Source: Candidatus Saccharimonadota bacterium (GTDB lineage: Bacteria; Patescibacteriota; Saccharimonadia; Saccharimonadales; Saccharimonadaceae). Taken from it: a stretch of 15,457 nt of DNA. Of this stretch, positions 6,591-12,035 are shown piece by piece. Where the stretch lies: positions 1-15,457 of the forward strand of contig JAFWNO010000031.1 of assembly GCA_017510305.1 (NCBI GenBank), in the 5' to 3' direction. Below the pieces are notes generated by a model that was not told where the DNA came from, made no database searches, and saw only the letters and a program-made list of their open reading frames with translations. A program made the translations under genes and the position numbers. The first letter of the stretch is position 1. Every line of letters starts with the position of its first letter.

Positions 6591-6623
6591 AATCCCCTCA
6601 GTGTAGAGCTGGGGGGATTTTTT
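6591..6623 (+). terminator. Intrinsic terminator after rpmE2
   Basis: Stem AATCCCCTCAG (6591-6601) with CTGGGGGGATT (6609-6619), an 11-bp stem including one G-T pair and loop TGTAGAG. It is followed by a six-T run (6618-6623, the first two T shared with the stem). Confidence 0.9.
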
Positions 6624-6624
6624 G

Positions 6625-6633
6625 TGGTATAAT
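6625..6633 (+). promoter_or_regulatory. Extended -10 promoter of the SDR gene
   Basis: TGGTATAAT at 6625-6633 is a perfect extended -10. The -35 position would fall inside the preceding terminator and has no good match, so this promoter must rely on the TGn element. The leader is about 60 nt, with AAGGAG at 6687-6692 before the ATG at 6700. Confidence 0.65.
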
Positions 6634-6699
6634 AACAGATAGAGGGCTGATTTGGCCTAGATGTGAGAGCATATTTAATATAAGAAAAGGAGAAAAAAT

Positions 6700-7467
6700 A
6701 TGTTTAATTTAAGTGGCAGAGTGGCAGTAGTTACTGGGGCATCTTCGGGGCTAGGTGTGCAGATTGCTAAAGCCTATGCTGGGGCTGGCGTAGATACGCT
6801 GGTGCTTTTGGCGCGGCGCGAGGAGCGGCTAAATGATTTGGCAGAGAAACTTCGCAAGCAGCATACTAAACTGAATGTTTTGCCGATTCGTTGCGATGTG
6901 ACAGATACAGAAAGCGTCAACGCGGCAGCGGAGCAGGTAGATAAAGCAATTGGCCGGGTGGACATCTTAGTGAATTGTGCTGGCTCGTCGAAAGATAAAG
7001 GCGTGTTGGAGATGACGGATGAGGAGTGGGATTTTACCATTGCTACGGATGAGACGTCAGTCTTTAAGATGACGCGGGCTTTTGCGAATCTGATGAAGAA
7101 AAATCACTACGGGCGGATAATCAATATCGCCTCGATGTATGGCTTGGTTGGCAATACGGAGATTCATACGGTGGCGTATCATGCGAGCAAGGGAGCAGTA
7201 GTGAACTTTACGCGAGCAGTGGCGGCGGAGTTAGCACTTGATGGGATTACCTGCAATGCGATTTGCCCTGGGTATTTTGAAACGGAGCTGACAAAGTCGG
7301 TGCTCGATACGGAGCAGTTCCAGCAGTTTGCAAAGACTCATGTGCCGATGCAGCGCTATGGTAAGCCTGGAGAGCTGGATGCACCGGCGGTGTTTCTGGC
7401 TAGCGATGAAGCGAGCTATGTGACTGGCGCAATATTGCCGGTGGACGGCGGGTATACTGCCGTATAA
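6700..7467 (+). CDS. SDR-family oxidoreductase (FabG / gluconate 5-dehydrogenase-like)
   Basis: 255 residues, the length of a classical short-chain dehydrogenase/reductase, cytosolic NAD(P)-dependent. It has the cofactor motif TGASSGLG (12-19), an ARR after strand two (38-40) that suggests NADP preference, and DV (66-67). NCAG at 92-95 takes the place of NNAG. Catalytic Ser145, Tyr160 and Lys164 (YHASK) are followed by CPGYFET. The fourth tetrad residue, normally Asn, appears to be Asp117 (TDETSVF). The C-terminal PVDGGYTAV is typical of FabG/IdnO-type members. The substrate cannot be told from sequence; no fatty-acid or sugar genes are adjacent. Start supported by AAGGAG at 6687-6692. Monocistronic, between two terminators. 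Confidence 0.93.
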   Translation: MFNLSGRVAVVTGASSGLGVQIAKAYAGAGVDTLVLLARREERLNDLAEKLRKQHTKLNVLPIRCDVTDTESVNAAAEQVDKAIGRVDILVNCAGSSKDKGVLEMTDEEWDFTIATDETSVFKMTRAFANLMKKNHYGRIINIASMYGLVGNTEIHTVAYHASKGAVVNFTRAVAAELALDGITCNAICPGYFETELTKSVLDTEQFQQFAKTHVPMQRYGKPGELDAPAVFLASDEASYVTGAILPVDGGYTAV

Positions 7468-7551
7468 AGCGATGGTAGGCTTAACAGGGGGTGCCCCTGG
7501 GCTGGACTTGAACTGAGCCGGACCGGACGATTACCACTAACTAATTAAACA

Positions 7552-7581
7552 AAAATCCCCGACCGATTGGCCGGGGATTTT
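7552..7581. terminator. Bidirectional terminator between SDR and surface-protein genes
   Basis: AAAATCCCCG (7552-7561) pairs with CGGGGATTTT (7572-7581). The stem continues inside as CC(GATT)GG after one A-C mismatch. It has T-runs on both strands and lies between convergent genes. Confidence 0.9.
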
Positions 7582-7593
7582 AAGATGATTGTA

Positions 7594-9141
7594 TTATTCA
7601 TCTTTTTCGTCTTTTTCGCGCTTCTTGATGATGAAGAAGGCGATACCGCCAGCGGCGACCATAGCGGTAGCTGCGGCTGCGATAGTGATAGCATTGTTTG
7701 TGCCAGAGTCTGAATCGCCAGCAACGGATGCCGTAGTCTTGGCGTCAGCATTATTAACGCCTAACGGAGTGTTATATGTACTGTCCGTATTGTTGTTGGT
7801 GGTGTCGTCGGTGGTTGTGTCGCTAGAGGACGAACTGCTACTTTGCATAGTGGCAGATCTTAGACTTCTATTGCCTGAAGTGGAGTTATTAGTATTGAGA
7901 GTGGGGGACGCTGAGTTATTGGACGATGTATTGTTGTTTGATGGGGTATTGTCAGCAATTTGCTGCTCGTTTTGAGAATCTGAGTTTTTATAGGTGAAGA
8001 TATTACTCTCGTATAGGGTAGTCGACAAATTAGATAGGGCAAGTTCAACGCCGTATGATTGGTCAAGGGTCAGAGCGGGTACTGTGCAAGTCACATATAG
8101 GTAATTATTTGTGTCTAGATTGACGGTAGGATTAGTACATGTGCCGCTTTCGGTCTTTGTAACTTCACCAGTTTCACTGTCAGTAGACTCTTGGTAGAAT
8201 TTAACGGTAGCAGATTCGCCGGTAATATTTGTTGTATTGATTGAAGTATAAACAGTAAGAGTAGCACCGGCTATGGCGTTTTTAGGGGAGATCCTGATTT
8301 GGGTGGGCTGCTCGGCTAGGGCAGTATAGAGCATTACATTGCCATATTCGCCGCCTACTATGTTTTTCTCGGCATAGACGCCGTAGTAGATAGTTGTAGT
8401 AGAAGTAGGCTCGTTGTCTTGGCGGACGAGGATTTCATTGCCAGAGTTAGGGACTTTGGCCCATTTGCTAGTTTTGGTAGGGTTAGAATAGTCAGGGTCG
8501 AAATTGTTTTCAGGGATACCTTCACTATTAGAGGCGAGTGCAAGACCCCAAGTGTTTTGACCTAGTGTAGCAGCAGTAGTAAGAGAGTTGCCGCCACCTG
8601 GAGCAAAGTAAGTATTAGCGGCAAGGGAGCTATCTTTGACTACGGTGCTTGTGCTAACGAGATTGTTTGCTACGAGAGAGGTGTCTATGTCACCGACGGT
8701 ATATGTGCCCGTAGTACTGAGGAGGAGCTGATGTGTGAGCGGACTGTTAGACTCGACATAAACTGAATCGGAAGCGAAGGCAAGATTACCAAGAGCTGTA
8801 CGCCCCTCTTCGCTACCAAATGCCATAGAGATAGGTGTGCTAGAAGCGCCATGATCAGAACGGACAGTAATGTAATAGAAGAGTGGATTGTTATTAACGG
8901 TAACGCTAAGATTTTGATTTTGCTTGCGGCAAATAGAGCCAGATTCGGTAGTATTGGTAGACTCATCGCAATCTTCTGGGGTATCGGTAGCGGAAGTGTT
9001 TTGGAATGGAGTAGTAAGGCTGATAGTAGCATAAACCACCAAAAATGCAAATATACCAAGTGCTGAATTCTTTAGTACTAACGATATTTTGTCTTCTTTA
9101 TGGGGGGATTTGTCGAAACGACTTTTATTTTTGCCTAGCAT
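7594..9141 (-). CDS. Surface protein with N- and C-terminal membrane helices
   Basis: 515 residues. A basic N-terminus (1-24) is followed by a hydrophobic helix at about 25-45. The extracellular region contains the same module as the FISUMP proteins: NTWGLAL (196-202), YYGV (252-255), GGEYGNVMLYTALAEQP (263-279) and an Ig-like stretch to about 387 with paired Cys335/Cys352. It has no FISUMP domain. Residues about 388-482 are a Ser/Thr/Asn linker, including seven consecutive Ser, suited to spanning the wall. A second helix at 484-505 ends in the basic KKREKDEKDE tail. This could be a sortase-type or plain anchor; no LPxTG is present. Start supported by AAAGGAG (9151-9157), 9 nt from the ATG. 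Probably a wall-spanning adhesin-like protein, but the function is not demonstrated. Confidence 0.88.
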   Translation of the reverse strand: MLGKNKSRFDKSPHKEDKISLVLKNSALGIFAFLVVYATISLTTPFQNTSATDTPEDCDESTNTTESGSICRKQNQNLSVTVNNNPLFYYITVRSDHGASSTPISMAFGSEEGRTALGNLAFASDSVYVESNSPLTHQLLLSTTGTYTVGDIDTSLVANNLVSTSTVVKDSSLAANTYFAPGGGNSLTTAATLGQNTWGLALASNSEGIPENNFDPDYSNPTKTSKWAKVPNSGNEILVRQDNEPTSTTTIYYGVYAEKNIVGGEYGNVMLYTALAEQPTQIRISPKNAIAGATLTVYTSINTTNITGESATVKFYQESTDSETGEVTKTESGTCTNPTVNLDTNNYLYVTCTVPALTLDQSYGVELALSNLSTTLYESNIFTYKNSDSQNEQQIADNTPSNNNTSSNNSASPTLNTNNSTSGNRSLRSATMQSSSSSSSDTTTDDTTNNNTDSTYNTPLGVNNADAKTTASVAGDSDSGTNNAITIAAAATAMVAAGGIAFFIIKKREKDEKDE

Positions 9142-9172
9142 AGCATTACGCTCCTTTATGATACTTATTTTT

Positions 9173-9181
9173 ATTATAGCA
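9173..9181 (-). promoter_or_regulatory. Extended -10 promoter of the 515-residue surface gene
   Basis: Minus strand TGCTATAAT (9173-9181). There is no good -35 at 16-18 nt. The surrounding AAACTGTTCATGCTATAAT closely resembles the 88-residue gene's promoter at 11969-11987 (AAACAGCTCATGCTATACT). Confidence 0.7.
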
Positions 9182-9242
9182 TGAACAGTTTAAGAGTGGT
9201 AGTGTTTTATTTACAACGTCTGCTTAGAATATCGTGTCATGT

Positions 9243-9265
9243 AAAACCCCCGACAGAGTCGGGGG
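9243..9265 (-). terminator. Terminator of the 532/186-residue operon
   Basis: CCCCCGAC (9247-9254) and GTCGGGGG (9258-9265) with a 3-nt loop form an 8-bp GC-rich stem, followed on the minus strand by TTTT (9243-9246). It lies 17 nt after the stop. Confidence 0.85.
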
Positions 9266-9282
9266 CTTTAGTTTTATTATTT

Positions 9283-9843
9283 TTATTCTGCCGTTGTTGA
9301 TTTTTTAACTTTTAATGCGAAGAAGATGCCGGCGGCGACTACGATGACTGCAGCGGTGGCAACGATGGCAGGAATGATATTTTCGCTAGAGTAATCGTTG
9401 GACTTGGTGACACCACTACCAGTGTTGGCGGTAGAGGCGGAATTATTGCTATCGGCATCATCGGTATTATCTCCGGTATCGTCGTCTGCTAAGGTAATAG
9501 TGACAGTATCAGTGGCGAACGTATCGGTGCTACCGTTATAATCGGCGGCCTTGACGATATAAGTGCCAGAGTTGGTCATAGTAAAAGTATCTTGATAAGT
9601 GTTGTCGCTAGCTACGGACGTAGTGTGCATGGCAAGGACAGTAGTGCCGTCTTCAGCATAAACGGCGATAGCTACGGCGACGACGCCGGCTCCTGCTTCC
9701 CCAGATACGCTGATAACACCAGTAGTATCATTTCCATCTGCAACGATGGTATTGATAGATCCAGCGCTAGCAAGATTTGCTGGAGCTAATGCCATAAAAG
9801 TTGCGATGGCTGCTGTAGCGATGGTTTTTAGAATAGTTTTCAT
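9283..9843 (-). CDS. Small secreted Ig-like protein with C-terminal sorting-type anchor
   Basis: 186 residues. The signal peptide is 1-27 (basic start, Ala-rich core, cleavage after NLASA). Residues about 29-118 look like one beta-sandwich of Ig-like or bacterial adhesin type, alternating hydrophobics and ending in DTVTITLAD; no family is recognised with certainty. An Asp/Asn/Ser/Thr linker follows at 119-137. TANTG (138-142) then precedes a hydrophobic helix at 156-177 and the basic KVKK. That order resembles a cell-wall sorting signal with an LAxTG-like motif whose first residue is Thr. Start: ATG overlaps the stop of the 532-residue gene (TAATG, 9841-9845), with GGAGG at 9851-9855. The coupling implies a stoichiometric partnership, perhaps an anchored subunit for the secreted protein upstream. 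Confidence 0.85.
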   Translation of the reverse strand: MKTILKTIATAAIATFMALAPANLASAGSINTIVADGNDTTGVISVSGEAGAGVVAVAIAVYAEDGTTVLAMHTTSVASDNTYQDTFTMTNSGTYIVKAADYNGSTDTFATDTVTITLADDDTGDNTDDADSNNSASTANTGSGVTKSNDYSSENIIPAIVATAAVIVVAAGIFFALKVKKSTTAE

Positions 9844-11441
9844 TATCGGACCTCCACATTATAATTATTTAGATAATTAACTTCGCGGGTTTCGGCATCG
9901 TAGTAAGAGCCGGCACCAGAACCGCTAAAGGTACCACCGTAGGAATTGCCAGAGAGTGCGCCTTTTTTGATGATGGTAAAGTAGGCTCCAGCTATCTTGG
10001 ATTTATCTACGGAGATCTTAAAGGATGATGCGCGGAGGTTTTGACCGCCACTTTCATTTTGAGTGCTAATGGTGTCTAAGATTTGGAAGTCAGTAGTGCC
10101 ATCATTGTAGATAACATTAGCGACTACTTGAAAATCATCATAATTGTAGGTTGTAGGATAGTATGCGTCAATAATGAGGGATGGATCGGTTTCATCGGGA
10201 CCGAAATTGTCGTGGACTTTAATGGCGGTGCGGGCGACCATGGCGTAATAAGTGCCATTAGCATCAGTAATCTCAAATACGACTCGGTCGTAATAGTTGG
10301 AGGCAAAGGTGAGTGTCCAGATGCCACCGGCATTGTCAATAGTGACGGCACCTGTTGGAGCATTGATTGCGGTTATGCTAGTAACGACATCATTTAGACC
10401 ATTTAAGATGACATTTGGCTCGTTGAGGTAGCTTTCGATGATTGCTGGCTGCTCGGCAGTAGTCTCGGAGATGTCAATTACTGGGTTATAGGTGAAGCCT
10501 GGCTCCCAGAAGCCTGGGAAGTAAGTGTAATCGGCCGGATCGTTAGATACTTCAACGGCGACATATTCTGCACCGTGCAAGACGACTTGGAATTGCATAG
10601 CAACATTGGTAGAGAGTGAATTTTTACCCTTACCGAAGTCGATTGGATTTAGTTTGCCACCATCGATATGCTGAGATTCGTTGCCGTAGAGAATTAATTC
10701 GGTGGTGGTATAGATATCGTTAAGATGTGCGCCGATATAGTCCCAACCGGCGAGGTCTTTTCCCTGCTCATTGACGGAAGCTTCTATGCCAACCCAACCT
10801 TGATTATGTTCATCGCCGAGAGTATAGTGCTTGGAATTGTCGGTATCGTCGGTGATATTAGAATCTAGGAGATTAATAGTCTGACCAATTGGGGTGCCAG
10901 TTTCTGTCCAGATGTCTGTGAAATGGTGATAACAGACGCCGTTACAATCCCAGACAAAGTAGATATTGCCATCAAATGGCTCATCTGGACCGGGCTGTGG
11001 GTCCTGCCCGCTGGCATCTTGGATAAGGACGCTATGATTGGCGCTGCTAGCGTTGAAGGCTGTCTCTGCGCCAACTTGACTGCCACCAGCAAAGAGGGCG
11101 AAAGCGCCACTATTATAATTGATGTAGCCAGTATCGCCAGAATCTACGGTGATATAGCATTCGGTAGCACCAGCGTTACAGGAGGTAGTGCCGATGCGAG
11201 TGTTATTATCTTCTGGATTTGTGCGAAGTTCGACATATTGACTGTCTCCGCCATCTACGCTGACTAAAAGATGAGTACCATCAGAACTCATTGCGTAGGA
11301 ATGCTCCTGTGGCTGCGAATTGACGCTAAATGTAAGGGTGTATTCCCCAGTTGCGTTAGTGTTTATTGCTGGGATGCTAGCGCCAACGCATAATCCAACA
11401 ATAATTAATCCCCCGAGTAGTATATTCTTTATTTTGCCCAT
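9843..11441 (-). CDS. Large secreted protein of unknown family
   Basis: 532 residues. The N-terminus MGKIKNILLGGLIIVGLCVG is a classical signal peptide with a likely cleavage after Ala30 (NTNA/TGEY). The rest is acidic, rich in Thr, Asn, Asp, Gly and aromatic residues, with strand-like alternation, and ends without a membrane helix. Two Cys pairs (SCNAGATEC, then WDCNGVCYHH) suggest disulfides. A short Pro/Asp/Gly linker (QDPQPGPDEPFDGN) separates an N-terminal domain of about 120 residues from a large central part. The end (YGGTFSGSGAGSYYDAET) is Gly/Ser/Tyr-rich. I recognise no enzyme motif or known domain. It has a strong promoter and is translationally coupled to the anchored 186-residue protein, so a cell-surface complex is the best guess. 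Start supported by AAAGGT at 11451-11456. Confidence 0.85.
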   Translation of the reverse strand: MGKIKNILLGGLIIVGLCVGASIPAINTNATGEYTLTFSVNSQPQEHSYAMSSDGTHLLVSVDGGDSQYVELRTNPEDNNTRIGTTSCNAGATECYITVDSGDTGYINYNSGAFALFAGGSQVGAETAFNASSANHSVLIQDASGQDPQPGPDEPFDGNIYFVWDCNGVCYHHFTDIWTETGTPIGQTINLLDSNITDDTDNSKHYTLGDEHNQGWVGIEASVNEQGKDLAGWDYIGAHLNDIYTTTELILYGNESQHIDGGKLNPIDFGKGKNSLSTNVAMQFQVVLHGAEYVAVEVSNDPADYTYFPGFWEPGFTYNPVIDISETTAEQPAIIESYLNEPNVILNGLNDVVTSITAINAPTGAVTIDNAGGIWTLTFASNYYDRVVFEITDANGTYYAMVARTAIKVHDNFGPDETDPSLIIDAYYPTTYNYDDFQVVANVIYNDGTTDFQILDTISTQNESGGQNLRASSFKISVDKSKIAGAYFTIIKKGALSGNSYGGTFSGSGAGSYYDAETREVNYLNNYNVEVR

Positions 11442-11466
11442 ATAATATTAACCTTTCTTAATATTA

Positions 11467-11494
11467 ATTATACTTGGTATAATGTGGGTGTCAA
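11467..11494 (-). promoter_or_regulatory. Promoter of the 532/186-residue operon
   Basis: Minus strand: perfect TTGACA (11489-11494), 16-nt spacer, perfect TATAAT (11467-11472). This is the strongest consensus promoter in the window and lacks the TGn element. A TGGTATAAT also reads on the plus strand at 11475-11483, but no gene follows it. Confidence 0.85.
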
Positions 11495-11509
11495 TAGCTT
11501 TATGTTTAT

Positions 11510-11543
11510 AAAAAATATCCCCAGATTTTGCTGGAGATATTTT
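11510..11543 (-). terminator. Terminator of the 88-residue gene
   Basis: AAAATATC (11512-11519) pairs with GATATTTT (11536-11543), and inside that CCAG (11521-11524) with CTGG (11531-11534) around a 6-nt loop. A six-A run (11510-11515), overlapping the stem start, gives the minus strand its T-run. Confidence 0.8.
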
Positions 11544-11552
11544 GCGAACCTT

Positions 11553-11819
11553 TTAGGCAGAAAGGATGTGCCAAGAAAGATCCAGAGAATTGAATTCTAG
11601 GCGATATTTCTCCTTTCCTGCTAAAACATCAAAGATGTGATGGGTGGCACCCTTTACGAAATTGATATGGGTGCGCAGAAGCTCGGTGACTTCTATTTCC
11701 CTGCCGCCACGGCGCTTGAAGCTGAGTGGCTGGCAAGGTGTCATCTCGTAGCCGAAAAGGGCCATTACCTCGACGCGTTCGCTTTTGTCATTATTGTTAA
11801 GGTTGATATTGGTTTTCAT
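11553..11819 (-). CDS. Small soluble protein, 88 residues, hypothetical
   Basis: The start at 11819 is taken because AAGGAG (11826-11831) lies 6 nt upstream. The longer frame to 11855 would begin upstream of this Shine-Dalgarno and has none itself. The N-terminus is Asn/Lys-rich and probably disordered. Residues 29-86 form a compact beta-rich unit: PLSFKRRGGREIEV, then HIFDVLAGKEKYRLEF, then LSWHIL. The pattern (P-x-F-x-x-x-x-GR-x-x-x-V, later a W/FDV strand, YRLEF and a closing W-x-L) recalls the small actinobacterial DUF6504-type domain. That is a visual resemblance only. It has no signal peptide or helix, so it is cytosolic, unlike its neighbours. It is preceded by a roughly 150-nt structured leader and two extended -10 elements. 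Confidence 0.8.
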   Translation of the reverse strand: MKTNINLNNNDKSERVEVMALFGYEMTPCQPLSFKRRGGREIEVTELLRTHINFVKGATHHIFDVLAGKEKYRLEFNSLDLSWHILSA

Positions 11820-11847
11820 AAGTAACTCCTTGATTAGATTAAATTTT

Positions 11848-11922
11848 GGAGTCATTTATGCGAGCCGAATTGACTTTATGATGGTTTTCAATCGTTGGCT
11901 CTTGGCCACAGTGGCAAATGAC
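11848..11922 (-). promoter_or_regulatory. Structured leader of the 88-residue gene
   Basis: Three nested complementary segments: GTCATTT (11851-11857) with AAATGAC (11916-11922), GAGCC (11862-11866) with GGCTC (11897-11901), and ATTGA (11869-11873) with TCAAT (11888-11892). A side hairpin GCCA/TGGC lies at 11905-11915. The RNA segment ACTCC (11848-11852), overlapping the outer helix, is complementary to GGAGT of the Shine-Dalgarno (11825-11829). Confidence 0.45.
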
Positions 11923-11968
11923 GGTAACCGACTGCGACTTATGAAATTTTCTCTATGCTAGGGACCGA

Positions 11969-11998
11969 AGTATAGCATGAGCTGTTTATATTATAGCA
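11969..11998 (-). promoter_or_regulatory. Two tandem extended -10 elements of the 88-residue gene
   Basis: Minus strand TGCTATAAT (11990-11998) and, 21 nt downstream, TGCTATACT (11969-11977). Neither has a convincing -35. The downstream one sits in an inverted repeat, ATGCTA (11955-11960) and TAGCAT (11973-11978). Confidence 0.6.
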
Positions 11999-12035
11999 CA
12001 GTTTAAGGTAAATATTTGAAGTTTTGCCTCGTGGA

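Noticed and set aside
7485-7499. CAGGGG-GTG-CCCCTG hairpin 18 nt after the SDR stop.
   Set aside because: It has no T-run on either side, and a far better bidirectional terminator lies at 7552-7581. It may help pausing but I do not call it a terminator.
7500-7550. tRNA-like fragment on the minus strand: a GACTTGAAC T-loop-like stretch and a CTAACTAATTA D-arm-like stretch after the SDR gene.
   Set aside because: The would-be T-stem has mismatches, no acceptor stem or anticodon arm can be drawn, and the length is too short. At best it is a decayed tRNA; chance is as likely.
10083-10397. 104-residue plus-strand ORF opposite the 532-residue gene.
   Set aside because: It is an antisense shadow with no Shine-Dalgarno; the minus frame has a signal peptide, promoter and coupled partner.
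11475-11483. Plus-strand TGGTATAAT between the 532- and 88-residue genes.
   Set aside because: No plus-strand gene follows it, and it lies within the spacer of the consensus minus promoter. An antisense RNA is possible but unsupported.
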